Below, piece after piece: positions 45,503-54,578 of a stretch of DNA of 64,000 nt (positions are counted from its first letter, which is position 1; every line of letters starts with the position of its first letter). The DNA comes from an uncultured Pedobacter sp. (GTDB lineage: Bacteria > Bacteroidota > Bacteroidia > Sphingobacteriales > Sphingobacteriaceae): the NCBI RefSeq assembly GCF_913776295.1, contig NZ_CAJYOJ010000079.1, positions 78,470 through 142,469 of the forward strand, given 5' to 3'. The notes beneath the pieces are model-generated. The model was not told the origin of the DNA, ran no database searches, and saw nothing but the letters and a program-made list of their open reading frames with translations. Both the position numbers and the translations under genes were made by a program.

Positions 45503-47776
45503 ATGAAGAAATATACATATACTGTATTAAGCTCAATATTTTTATTAATAGCCTGTATCCATCCTGCGCATTCGCAACCTAAAAAACAGCCTGTCGATTA
45601 TGTTAATCCTTACATTGGCAACATCAGCCACTTACTTGTACCCACATACCCCACCGTTCATTTACCTAACAGCTTATTAAGGGTTTATCCGGAGCGTGAT
45701 AACTTTACCAGTAATACCATACACGGTTTGCCCGTTGTGGTTACCAGTCACCGCGGCAGCTCGGCCTTTAATTTAAGTCCTTTTCAGGGCGATCTTAATA
45801 ATGCGGGTAAAGTCATTTCCTATGGTTACGATAATGAAGTGATTAAACCTTACTACTACCAGGTCGATCTTGATGATTATGGAATCCATGTACAATTTGC
45901 ACCATCTCACCAGTCAGGGATATATTCGCTCCATTTCTCGCAAACCAACGTTCCGGCCTATCTGATTTTAAATACGAGAAACGGCGAATTAAGGGTAAGC
46001 CAAAATGTGGTAAGCGGTTTTCAAAAGCTAGATAACAACACTAAGGTTTATCTTTATTTAGAAACAGATCTGAAACCTGTTGAATCAGGTACGCACCGTG
46101 GCAATAATATCAATTCGGCACAACAATCAACTTCCGGCCGGGATGCTCATCTTATTTTAAAATTTCCTGCTCAAACGCGTGAGATCAGGACACGCTACGG
46201 TATATCATTTATCAGTGTAGAACAGGCGAAGAACAATCTCCGTCGCGAAATAAAGGATTATAACCTGAACCAGGTGGCACAAACGGGAAAAAATATCTGG
46301 AATGCCACGCTTGGAAAAATTCTGGTAACGGGTACGGATGAAACTGCCAAAACCATATTTTATACCTCCCTTTACCGCACCTATGAGCGGATGATCAACC
46401 TATCTGAAGATGGAAAATATTTTAGCGCTTTTGATGGAAAGGTACATAATGATAATGGTTTGCCGTTTTTTACCGACGACTGGATTTGGGATACCTATCG
46501 GGCAACACATCCGCTCCGCGTAATTATTGAGCCCAAAATGGAAAGTAATATGATTAATTCCTACCTGCGAATGGCTGAACAGATGACCGACCATTGGATG
46601 CCAACTTTTCCGGAGGTAACCGGCGATAGCCGGAGGATGAACAGCAATCATGGTGTGGCTACTATCATTGATGCCTACAATAAAGGCTTGAGAGGTTTTA
46701 ATCTTGAAGAAGCCTACCAGTATTGTAAAGCGGCCATTACCGAAAAAACCCTTGCCCCATGGTCGTCAAAAAAAGCAGGTGTTTTAGATCAGTTTTTTAA
46801 AGACAAGGGCTATTTTCCTGCTCTACCTGAAGGCGAAAAAGAAACCGCAGCAGAAGTTCACGGTTTTGAAAAACGCCAACCCATTGCCGTAACCCTGGGC
46901 ACTGTTTATGATGAATGGTGCCTAGGCAATATTGCACAGCAATTAGGTAAAACCGAAGAGGCAAAACATTTTTTAGATAAAAGTACGAGCTACCACACCG
47001 TTTTTAATCCGGAAACCAGGTTTTTTCATCCCAAGGATGCCGAAGGTAATTTTATTAAACCGCTGGATTACCGTTTTTCAGGCGGACTTGGTGCCAGAGA
47101 AACCTACGATGAAAATAACGGCTGGCTCTACCGTTGGGATGTACTGCACAACATCGGCGATCTGGTGAATATGATGGGCGGCAAACAGGCCTTCGTTGAT
47201 GAACTGGAGAAAATGTATAATACCCCGCTGGGAAAAAGCAGGTTTGATTTTTATTCACAGCTGCCCGACCATACCGGCAACGTTGGTCAGTTCTCTATGG
47301 GAAATGAGCCAGCCATGCATATTCCGTACCTGTATAATTATGCCGGACAGCCATGGAGAACACAAAAACGGGTAAGAAACTTACTCACCCAGTGGTTCCG
47401 TAATGACCTGATGGGAATTCCCGGAGATGAAGATGGCGGCGGACTTACTTCTTTTGTGGTATTTTCGCAGATGGGTTTTTACCCGATAACCCCGGGCTTA
47501 CCCATGTACGTAATTGGTAGCCCCACCTTTGCCAATGTTAAACTAGACCTGGGAAACAACAAAAAATTTGAACTGAACTGTATAAACTATTCCCCTGAAA
47601 ATAAATACATCCAATCGGCCAAACTGAACGGTCAGGTATGGAATAAATCGTGGTTTACCCATGAAGATTTAATGCAAGGAGGAAAGTTGGAGCTGGTGAT
47701 GGGCAAACAGCCGAATAAGTTATGGGCAGCGGATGAAAATGCACTCCCACCTTCATTTAAAATGCCTTCAAAATAA
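45503..47776 (+). CDS. GH92 family glycosidase (alpha-mannosidase type)
   Basis: Exported Ca-dependent exo-alpha-mannosidase family protein, 757 residues. Signal peptide about 1-24 (IACIHPAHSQ). The N-terminal beta-sandwich begins VDYVNPYIGN. The (alpha/alpha)6 catalytic part has TDDWIWDTYRATHPL, the catalytic-type acid in FSMGNEPAMHIPYLYNYAG and the base region GIPGDEDGGGLTSF. I start at ATG 45503; the frame extends nine codons upstream to a TTG lacking signal-peptide sense. It stands alone rather than inside the susCD locus, and could act on host or fungal N-glycan/mannan. Confidence 0.93.
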   Translation: MKKYTYTVLSSIFLLIACIHPAHSQPKKQPVDYVNPYIGNISHLLVPTYPTVHLPNSLLRVYPERDNFTSNTIHGLPVVVTSHRGSSAFNLSPFQGDLNNAGKVISYGYDNEVIKPYYYQVDLDDYGIHVQFAPSHQSGIYSLHFSQTNVPAYLILNTRNGELRVSQNVVSGFQKLDNNTKVYLYLETDLKPVESGTHRGNNINSAQQSTSGRDAHLILKFPAQTREIRTRYGISFISVEQAKNNLRREIKDYNLNQVAQTGKNIWNATLGKILVTGTDETAKTIFYTSLYRTYERMINLSEDGKYFSAFDGKVHNDNGLPFFTDDWIWDTYRATHPLRVIIEPKMESNMINSYLRMAEQMTDHWMPTFPEVTGDSRRMNSNHGVATIIDAYNKGLRGFNLEEAYQYCKAAITEKTLAPWSSKKAGVLDQFFKDKGYFPALPEGEKETAAEVHGFEKRQPIAVTLGTVYDEWCLGNIAQQLGKTEEAKHFLDKSTSYHTVFNPETRFFHPKDAEGNFIKPLDYRFSGGLGARETYDENNGWLYRWDVLHNIGDLVNMMGGKQAFVDELEKMYNTPLGKSRFDFYSQLPDHTGNVGQFSMGNEPAMHIPYLYNYAGQPWRTQKRVRNLLTQWFRNDLMGIPGDEDGGGLTSFVVFSQMGFYPITPGLPMYVIGSPTFANVKLDLGNNKKFELNCINYSPENKYIQSAKLNGQVWNKSWFTHEDLMQGGKLELVMGKQPNKLWAADENALPPSFKMPSK

Positions 47777-47827
47777 AAAGACAGTAAACTCGAGCAGAAG
47801 TATATCATTTCGATATATCTACCAACA

Positions 47828-47859
47828 GCTAACCTAATGGCAAACGACATTGGGTTAGC
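47828..47859. terminator. hairpin between convergent GH92 and hypothetical genes
   Basis: GCTAACCTAATG and CATTGGGTTAGC pair over 12 positions (one G-T wobble) around an 8-nt loop, lying between two converging genes. Likely a bidirectional terminator. Confidence 0.6.
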
Positions 47860-47868
47860 TAATTTACT

Positions 47869-48165
47869 TCATACTGTTAAAAAGCGCTGTACCAGCTCTT
47901 CCCATTCCTGATCCAATGATAAATTTGGCATTTTTTCCTCAGCTTTGGCGTACCAGTAATTGGCATTCCAGATATCGCCTTCCTTGCGGTGCAGGTATGC
48001 ATGTATACGGGCAGAAGCTAAATCACCTAAATGATCAACCTGATCATGGGCCATATGCCAATCTCCTTTTGCATCGTGCCAGAGTGCCTTCAGCTGGACT
48101 GACAAATGGCTATCCGGCTTATCCTTCTCTAGTAACTTTTTAAATTCAGCTATATTCTTCATCAA
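47869..48165 (-). CDS. conserved small hypothetical protein
   Basis: Soluble helical protein of 98 residues. DWHMAHDQVDHL (about 35-46), ARIHAYLHRKEGD and NANYWYAKAE (about 63-72) with several His/Trp residues recall a short conserved hypothetical family in Bacteroidota and Proteobacteria. No function is known. No signal peptide. It ends just after the hairpin 47828-47859. Confidence 0.75.
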   Translation of the reverse strand: MMKNIAEFKKLLEKDKPDSHLSVQLKALWHDAKGDWHMAHDQVDHLGDLASARIHAYLHRKEGDIWNANYWYAKAEEKMPNLSLDQEWEELVQRFLTV

Positions 48166-48436
48166 TTTATAATTCTGTTTTTAATATTGTACAAAATAAA
48201 TGCAAAACTTTATTATCGCTAAAGTTTTTCTTAATTAAGGCCCAATAAATTTCCACAACTAAGAAAATAATTACAAAAACCTCAATGTTAAATACTTAAC
48301 ATAAAAATTTGCTTTATGAAACTTGTCTGATATCGTATTTTTTTAGGCTGACTCATGAGTTTTAGAAAACCATACACTAATTAAACCTGTTGTAAAAATG
48401 GGTACCTGATGAACAGGCCCACTTAAAAAAGCAATT

Positions 48437-48952
48437 ATGGATTCAGGAACTATTGTATACAGCAATTTAGAAGAGCTCTCAAAAAGTAATTATCAATTAA
48501 GTGATGGCGAGACCGACATTAAAGGATGGCCTGTAAGAAATGAAGCTGGTGACTCAGTTGGAAAGGTACGCGACCTCCTATTTGATCCAGAACAAAATGC
48601 AATTCGTTACATCATTGTTGAACTGGTGAACATGAGCGAAGATTTGGAGGAAAAAGCAATACTGATCCCTATTGGAATCGCGAATTTAGGTGACGACAAT
48701 AAAGAGGTTATTTTACCTGATATTCATCTTGATCAGTTTAGGGCCATGCCAAGATATATTATCGGCGAGGTGACTCCTCAAATGGAAAATGAGATCCGCA
48801 ATGTGATCGGCAGTCCGGCGGCACTGCGTTTGGAAGATGAAATTGTAGAGATCGACCGGGCCAACTTCTATCGTCATCACCATTTTGATAGAAATAATTT
48901 TCCAGATCAAAGTCAAAATCCCCGCAATCAGGATGCTGATCCGCTAATCTAA
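48437..48952 (+). CDS. PRC-barrel domain protein
   Basis: Protein of 171 residues. The PRC-barrel is at about residues 24-100: DIKGWPVRNEAGDSVGKVRD, LLFDPEQNAIRYIIVEL and AILIPIGIANLG. The C-terminal part is polar and His/Asn/Pro-rich. Such free-standing PRC-barrel proteins appear in stress-related, often desiccation or osmotic contexts, but no role is certain. A 271-nt upstream gap without other genes probably holds its promoter. Confidence 0.9.
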   Translation: MDSGTIVYSNLEELSKSNYQLSDGETDIKGWPVRNEAGDSVGKVRDLLFDPEQNAIRYIIVELVNMSEDLEEKAILIPIGIANLGDDNKEVILPDIHLDQFRAMPRYIIGEVTPQMENEIRNVIGSPAALRLEDEIVEIDRANFYRHHHFDRNNFPDQSQNPRNQDADPLI

Positions 48953-49362
48953 TATTAAATGAAATTTCAAATGAGGTGATACAGGAAATAAGGCTTTATG
49001 AAATAAATAAAATCCTTACTAAAAAGCAGCATCACATTTGTGATATCCCTTTTAAATGTTCACTTTGAACTTGTCGAAACATTTTAGTTCATTAAAAAGT
49101 ACCATTCGATAAGCTACTATCAACAGAATACATTGGTGTGGCTGTCATCCCCAAACAATTGGATCAAGTTGGGAATGACGACCGCTCCAGGGATATTATT
49201 TTTAAAAATTTTCCAGTCTATGGTATCGACTGTTACGCAATAGATCATTCTCCGGGAAAGCAATTTATGCTGATAAACAACTTCTATTTTGGAATAATTT
49301 ATAGCTTTAAAACGACCTGTGGCAGACATGTTTCAAAAAGGGAATCTGGTTTTTAGATCTCT
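48953..49362. other. gene-free stretch with intergenic repeats
   Basis: 410 nt between converging genes. It holds the palindrome at 49144-49179 and a TTTGAACTTGTCGAA segment near 49063 that also resembles common Bacteroidota intergenic repeats. Two overlapping 70-codon frames on opposite strands are produced by the palindrome region and are not credible genes. Confidence 0.55.
49144..49179. repeat. GTCAT...ATGAC palindromic intergenic repeat
   Basis: GTCATCCCCAA (49144-49154) and TTGGGAATGAC (49169-49179) form an 11-position inverted repeat with one mismatch. The outer GTCAT/ATGAC matches the ends of the elements at 51178, 56792, 62954 and 63875. Confidence 0.6.
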
Positions 49363-49725
49363 CTATACCAAAAAGATAATCAAAGAGATGGCCAGTACTA
49401 GTAAGAGATATACTGTAATGGAAATTTTCCAGTCTTTCTTGAAATAACGCCATATCAGTTCAAAAACGATGGCCAAAACCCATACCATGGTTACAAAAAC
49501 ACCCAAAACCAAATAACCTACCGGCCCCATGGTATGCCGGTGTTCATTAGCGGTACAGTACTTATGGGGATCGTAAGTAAAAACCATCATCAGATATACC
49601 CCAAGTAAAGGTAAAACCAATAAGGCTATCCGTACTAAAATTTGCTTTAAAAGGGTATTTTTTAAATTCATGTAATCGTTCCGGACATTCGATAACAGAT
49701 CTGTCGGTTTATATTGTTTTCGCAC
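49363..49725 (-). CDS. small membrane protein of unknown function
   Basis: Protein of 120 residues with three hydrophobic segments (about 30-48, 68-92 and 100-119) and a His-containing loop DPHKYCTANEHRHTMGP between the first two. No known domain is recognised. Convergent with the PRC-barrel gene, divergent from the MOSC gene (54 nt between starts). Confidence 0.7.
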   Translation of the reverse strand: MRKQYKPTDLLSNVRNDYMNLKNTLLKQILVRIALLVLPLLGVYLMMVFTYDPHKYCTANEHRHTMGPVGYLVLGVFVTMVWVLAIVFELIWRYFKKDWKISITVYLLLVLAISLIIFLV

Positions 49726-49779
49726 CTAATGTAATTAAGACAACAGTTAAATCCAAGATGTGTTTTTTATCTTTATGGC

Positions 49780-50595
49780 ATGAATCAATTTTTCCTTTCC
49801 GGGTTGTACATTTACCCCATTAAATCACTGGGAGGCATTAGCTTACAACAGGCAAAGCTTGAGGAAAGCGGTTTACAACACGATAGAAGATGGATGCTTG
49901 TTGATGAGGATGGCATATTTGTAACGCAAAGAAAGCATTTCGAACTGGCCTTATTACAAGTCAATGTTTCAAATAATCAAATAATTGTTTCCCATAAAAC
50001 ATTGACTGGGCCAGCTACATCCTTTTTTATCGATGAAGATTGCGGCGAGCAGATTTCTGTCGTGATCTGGAACGATAAAGTTACCGCACTTGAAGTAAAT
50101 AAAACAGTTAGCGACTGGTTTTCTGATTTCCTGAAATTTAAGGTTAAGTTGGTAAAGATGCCACTAGCCGAGAGGCGACTGGTTGACCTTGATTATGCAC
50201 AAAACGGAGAAACAGTAAGTTTTGCTGATGGCTATCCTAGCCTGCTCATTGGTCAGTCTTCGCTTGATGAACTTAATGAAAAACTCCTGGAACCAGTTAA
50301 AATGGACCGTTTTCGTCCAAACTTTGTTTTTACCGGAGGTGAAGCCCATGTCGAAGATCATTTTAAGGATTTCTACATCGGTGAAATTTTATTCACTGCT
50401 GTAAAACCATGCTCCAGATGCGTACTTATTACGATCGACCAGCAAACCGGTGAGAAAGGACATGAGCCTTTAAAAACACTGGCTAGTTACCGCACGGTGG
50501 GTAAAAAAATCATGTTCGGGCAGAATTTACTGCATCAGCAAAAGGGAATAATCTCTGTTGGTGATGAAATTAAAGTAGTGAGCTGGAACAGGTAA
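49780..50595 (+). CDS. MOSC domain-containing protein
   Basis: Protein of 271 residues with an N-terminal MOSC beta-barrel (LSGLYIYPIKSLGGISLQQA, about 5-24) and a C-terminal MOSC domain with RFRPNFVFTGG (about 178-188) and the conserved cysteine in VKPCSRCVL (about 208-216). The family includes YcbX- and mARC-like Mo-dependent reductases handling N-hydroxylated compounds, where this Cys would ligate molybdenum. Substrate unknown. Confidence 0.93.
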   Translation: MNQFFLSGLYIYPIKSLGGISLQQAKLEESGLQHDRRWMLVDEDGIFVTQRKHFELALLQVNVSNNQIIVSHKTLTGPATSFFIDEDCGEQISVVIWNDKVTALEVNKTVSDWFSDFLKFKVKLVKMPLAERRLVDLDYAQNGETVSFADGYPSLLIGQSSLDELNEKLLEPVKMDRFRPNFVFTGGEAHVEDHFKDFYIGEILFTAVKPCSRCVLITIDQQTGEKGHEPLKTLASYRTVGKKIMFGQNLLHQQKGIISVGDEIKVVSWNR

Positions 50596-50645
50596 AATGG
50601 GAGATATAAGAAATACTTCACAAATTAACTTATTAACCATATAGA

Positions 50646-51110
50646 ATGTTTAAAAACTACTTTCCAATGAAGGAAGCAATAATAGAAGCCGCCGGCAAAA
50701 ACGATTACGTAAAACTGATTGCGGTTTGGGAAAGCTCGGTGAGGGCCACACACCATTTTCTTGCTGAAAAAGATATTGTTGGTTACCGATGGTTGATTTT
50801 AAATGAGTATTTTGATCAGGTAAAACTATATAAAATCAAGGTTGAAGGGGAAATTATGGGTTTTACAGGCATTAACGGTAAATCGATCCAGATGCTTTTT
50901 ATCCACCCTGATGCAAGGGGAAAAGGATTGGGCAAAAGACTGATTGATTTTGCGAAACAAGAACATGATGTGAACATGGTGGATGTAAATGAGCAGAATA
51001 AACAGGCACTAGGTTTTTATCAAAAACTGGGTTTCGTCACCATTGAACGGAGTGAGGTAGATGGAGCCGGAAAACCTTTCCCGGTACTTTCTATGGCTTT
51101 AAAGGCATAA
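50646..51110 (+). CDS. GNAT family N-acetyltransferase
   Basis: Acetyltransferase of 154 residues (or 147 from ATG 50667). MLFIHPDARGKGLGKRLIDF (about 78-97) carries the acetyl-CoA loop (RGKGLG), and NKQALGFYQKLGFV (about 118-131) is the C-terminal signature. AWESSVRATHHFL near the start is typical of PhnO/YjaB-like members. Substrate unknown. Confidence 0.9.
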   Translation: MFKNYFPMKEAIIEAAGKNDYVKLIAVWESSVRATHHFLAEKDIVGYRWLILNEYFDQVKLYKIKVEGEIMGFTGINGKSIQMLFIHPDARGKGLGKRLIDFAKQEHDVNMVDVNEQNKQALGFYQKLGFVTIERSEVDGAGKPFPVLSMALKA

Positions 51111-51177
51111 AAAGCGATATATCTATGATCAAGAGAAACCTGGTGCTTAGCCGATGAGGCAGCATAACTCAAAAAAT

Positions 51178-51291
51178 CGTCATTGCGAGAAGGCTTTTTA
51201 GCTGACGAAGCCTGCCGGCAACAGGCTGGCAATCTTACGGCTAGAATCACTAGTATGAGAGATTGCTTTGTCGTTCCTCCACGCAATGACG
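51178..51291. repeat. CGTCATTGCGAG palindromic intergenic element
   Basis: CGTCATTGCGAG at the left end and CGCAATGACG at the right end (51282-51291) are inverted, with the inner parts GCAATCTTA and GAGATTGC also roughly complementary, so the whole 114 nt can fold into one long imperfect hairpin. It lies between converging GNAT and GH2 genes. A related half is at 53238. Confidence 0.7.
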
Positions 51292-51356
51292 ACCGAACCA
51301 GTGAACGCTGCCAATGTAACGAAGGACAGGTCAGTCGAGATGATGATTTTATAAAT

Positions 51357-53207
51357 TTATTTCTGCACCGTTACGTTAATTTGGTATAGCTTATCGTGCA
51401 AAGCTTTCATCTGTGCTTCTGAAAACTTGATGTCTTTTCTATCGTAGGTCATCAATCCATTGGTCTCTACTTCAACATCAGTAGTTTGGGTGTATACCCC
51501 GGCAGAAAGTCCTAAAGGAATTAATTCTTGCAAGCGTTTTGCAAACTGGGCATATTTGTTAAACAGGTCCGTTTTGTTTTTAAAACTCTGGTAACCCCAG
51601 TTATTTTTCTGTTGCCATACGTGGCCATCAATAGGCAGTCCGAGTCCACCAAATTCACCCAATACCAGGGCGTAATCTTTTCCAAAATATTCTGGACTTG
51701 GCATAGCAGGGTGTGGATAGTTGTGCAGATCAATGATATCGCCTACCGGATGGAAGTTACCCCCACTGGCAGTATTGACCAGCCTTGAAGGATCTTTCTC
51801 TTTGGTCCATTTGGCAATTTCTACGGTTTTAAACTGTCCCCAGGCTTCATTAAAAGGCGTCCATACCACAATTGACGGCACATTGTATAGGGCTTCGATA
51901 ATGGCATCCCATTCTTTTCGGTAATAACCTTCTGACTCGGCAGTTCTTTTTTGATCGGAGCCATGATCTAAAACACCCGGACGGTTTTCCCAGCCATTAC
52001 CCAAATCGCCACTTGGCATATCCTGCCAAACTAACATACCCGCCTTATCGCAATAGTAATACCAACGGGCCGGTTCTACCTTAATGTGTTTTCTGATCAT
52101 ATTAAAACCCATTTCTTTGGTTTTATCGATATCGAATTTCAAGGCGGCATCTGTAGGCGCTGTATATAAACCGTCTGGCCACCAACCCTGATCCAGCGGA
52201 CCGTACTGAAAAACAAATTCATTGTTTAACAGCATGCGCTGAATACCATTCTGATCTTTGCCCATTGAACTTTTACGCATGGCGAAATAACTTTTTACCT
52301 CATCTACCTTTTTATTTTTGGCAAGCAGTTCTACTTTTAAATCGTATAAGAACGGACTTTTTGGACTCCATAATTTTGGATTGGCTATTTTCAATGTGAT
52401 TGCACTGCTACCATCAGCAACCTGCTCAGCTACTTTTGTTGTACCATCCCAGGCAGATACCTTAACCTGATCTGCCCCTGAACCGGTTAGCGATGGAATA
52501 ACGGATACCGTTTGCTGGTCGATATCAGGTGTGATTTTTAGGTGATCGATATGTGATTTATTCACTGCTTCGATCCACACGGTCTGCCAAATCCCGGTTA
52601 CAGGTGTATACCAGATTCCTTCTGGTCTTTTTACCTGTTTTCCTCTCGGCTGTGGGCCATCATCGGTAGGATCCCAAACTTCTACCGTTAAAGTTTGGTT
52701 ACCACTTTTATTCAAAAATGGGGTAATATTAAAGCTGAAAGGATCAAAACCACCTTCATGTTTACCTACTTCCTTGCCATTAATACTTACGGTGCTTCTC
52801 CAGTCAACCGCTCCGAAGTGAAGTAAAATTTCTTTTCCCTTCATGTTCGAAGGAACCGTGAACACCGTTTTATACCACAAGAGGCTATCCTTGCCAACGG
52901 TTTTGCCTACACCTGAAAGTGCAGACTCTACAGCAAAAGGAACCAAAATTTTGCCTTGATTAATGGCCGGGCGTTGCGATTTTTCAGCAATGGCATAATC
53001 CCAAAGACCATTGAGATTTTTCCAGTTACCCATACGCTCAAGCTGAGGTCGGGGATATTCTGGCAATACATTTTTAGGATTAACCTCCTGAGCCCATGGT
53101 GAGGCGATTTTACCTTTTACCATTGACCATGATTGGTTTTGCTGCTGCGCAGAAAGGGAAAGCGAGAGCCCCAGCAGTGATAAGATAATTGATACTTTTT
53201 TATTCAT
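51357..53207 (-). CDS. GH2 family glycoside hydrolase (beta-galactosidase-like)
   Basis: Exported glycosidase of 616 residues. Signal peptide about 1-20 (LSLSLSAQQQ). N-terminal jelly-roll and Ig-like domains come first (LVPFAVESALSGVG, VDWRSTVSINGKEVG). The TIM-barrel has the acid/base Glu in WTPFNEAWGQF and the nucleophile Glu in LVLGEFGGLGLP. It is shorter than LacZ (about 1000 residues) and ends soon after the barrel. I start at ATG 53207, 12 codons inside the longest frame, directly at the signal peptide. Last gene of the minus-strand polysaccharide utilization locus; it may remove side-chain galactose, arabinose or glucuronate. Confidence 0.92.
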   Translation of the reverse strand: MNKKVSIILSLLGLSLSLSAQQQNQSWSMVKGKIASPWAQEVNPKNVLPEYPRPQLERMGNWKNLNGLWDYAIAEKSQRPAINQGKILVPFAVESALSGVGKTVGKDSLLWYKTVFTVPSNMKGKEILLHFGAVDWRSTVSINGKEVGKHEGGFDPFSFNITPFLNKSGNQTLTVEVWDPTDDGPQPRGKQVKRPEGIWYTPVTGIWQTVWIEAVNKSHIDHLKITPDIDQQTVSVIPSLTGSGADQVKVSAWDGTTKVAEQVADGSSAITLKIANPKLWSPKSPFLYDLKVELLAKNKKVDEVKSYFAMRKSSMGKDQNGIQRMLLNNEFVFQYGPLDQGWWPDGLYTAPTDAALKFDIDKTKEMGFNMIRKHIKVEPARWYYYCDKAGMLVWQDMPSGDLGNGWENRPGVLDHGSDQKRTAESEGYYRKEWDAIIEALYNVPSIVVWTPFNEAWGQFKTVEIAKWTKEKDPSRLVNTASGGNFHPVGDIIDLHNYPHPAMPSPEYFGKDYALVLGEFGGLGLPIDGHVWQQKNNWGYQSFKNKTDLFNKYAQFAKRLQELIPLGLSAGVYTQTTDVEVETNGLMTYDRKDIKFSEAQMKALHDKLYQINVTVQK

Positions 53208-53237
53208 TTGATTACAATTTGTGTGTTTAGGCAAAAT

Positions 53238-53324
53238 CGTCATTGCGAGGCACGAAGCAATCTTAATGCAGATGCAGTTTGCGATCGTTGTAAGATTGCT
53301 TCCCCGAAAAGACGGGACTAGCTG
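53238..53324. repeat. CGTCATTGCGAGG intergenic element, partial
   Basis: CGTCATTGCGAGGCACGAAG at 53238 is followed by GCAATCTTA and then AAGATTGCTTCCCCG, giving a GAAGCAATCTTA/TAAGATTGCTTC hairpin. The right-hand GCAATGACG end is missing, so it looks like a truncated copy of the element at 51178. It lies in the gap between the GH2 and GH5 genes. Confidence 0.6.
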
Positions 53325-53482
53325 TCGGCGGAAAAAGCTCTCTTATAACGACACCTATATAAAATACTGATAATCATATACTTTTTACCATATAAGATAT
53401 ATGAGAAAATATAAGTTCAAAGCGTCATTTCCATTTTTTCAGCGAGAGCCCTGGTGAGTACTTATAAGAAAGAAATCCTACT

Positions 53483-54562
53483 TTACTTATTATTCAGTTT
53501 TTTAATCAGGTTAACTTCATCCTGGCGGTATGGTGTACCATCGGGCTGAAAAATTTCGTGAAACCATTCAATCGGTTCAGATCCATCTGCAAGTGGGGTA
53601 TCCCAGGCATATTTGGTATTGGTTTTACCAGCAGCGAAACCCCAGTTTATGGCTCCAACATTTTCTTCTTTTAACATCGGCAAAATGTTAGCAAAACGGC
53701 TGTTCCGCGATCTCGCCATATATTCCGTACAAATTAATGGTCGGCCGCTGGCTTTTAACAGATCAATGGTTCTTTGGTGCCATTCTGGCGCTTCGTAGTT
53801 GTGGTAGGTTACAATATCCGAGTTTGCCAACTGTATTTCGTTAAGCTTTTCAAAACCCCAGCTCCACAAGCCAATGGAAATGGGCTGATCGGGGTTGACA
53901 GATCTTGCCCATCCGATGGTTTTAGTTAGTAAAGGGATTGAGGCCTCTAACTTTCCGCTGTTGCCAGGTTCGTTATATAAATCCCAAAGCAAAATCCTTT
54001 TATCATGAGCAAAATGGTTCAGCACATCTTTAACATATTTTTCCAACTCCGGAAAATTGGCTTCTTCCTTAAATGCCGGATCACCTGGATCCTGTAACCA
54101 ACCTGAATTATGGATGCCTGTTTTTGGTGCTGGCTGTTTGCCAATGGCTGAAGTTTTATTCCAGCAGTCATCAAAAAAAACAAACATCGGTTTAATGCCA
54201 TGTTTCTGAGTAATGGTTAGAAACTGATCCATTCTCTTTTTAAAACCCTCAGGATCCTGGCTCCAGGCTTTACTGAACAAAAAAACACGTAAGGTATTAA
54301 AGCCGATTCCTTCGGCCCATCCCAATTCTTTATCGATGAGATCAGGAGAAAAAGTATCAGCCTGCCACATTTCTAATTGGTTAATGGCATTGGAAGGAAT
54401 ATAATTTGCACCTGTTAACCATCGATGTTCTTTGTACCAGGCATTGGCTTTTTCTACTGGCCAAACCTTAGCAGGTTCGGTACTTTTTTTTGCTTTTTGC
54501 GCAAAGCCAGTGCTGATGATCAGGCTTAAAGCAGCAGATAGCGCATAGTTTTTTAAATTCAT
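53483..54562 (-). CDS. GH5-like family cellulase/xylanase-type glycosidase
   Basis: Exported TIM-barrel hydrolase of 359 residues. Signal peptide about 1-21 (ISTGFAQ). The acid/base Glu is in LLWDLYNEPGNSGK (about 193-206) and the nucleophile Glu in ICTEYMARS (about 283-291). The region after the signal, HRWLTGANYIPSNAINQLEMW, is typical of a Bacteroidota clan-A family often annotated as 1,4-beta-xylanase. It is 16 nt from the GH43 gene upstream, so co-transcribed. Confidence 0.88.
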   Translation of the reverse strand: MNLKNYALSAALSLIISTGFAQKAKKSTEPAKVWPVEKANAWYKEHRWLTGANYIPSNAINQLEMWQADTFSPDLIDKELGWAEGIGFNTLRVFLFSKAWSQDPEGFKKRMDQFLTITQKHGIKPMFVFFDDCWNKTSAIGKQPAPKTGIHNSGWLQDPGDPAFKEEANFPELEKYVKDVLNHFAHDKRILLWDLYNEPGNSGKLEASIPLLTKTIGWARSVNPDQPISIGLWSWGFEKLNEIQLANSDIVTYHNYEAPEWHQRTIDLLKASGRPLICTEYMARSRNSRFANILPMLKEENVGAINWGFAAGKTNTKYAWDTPLADGSEPIEWFHEIFQPDGTPYRQDEVNLIKKLNNK

Positions 54563-54578
54563 ATCGGTATTTATCTGA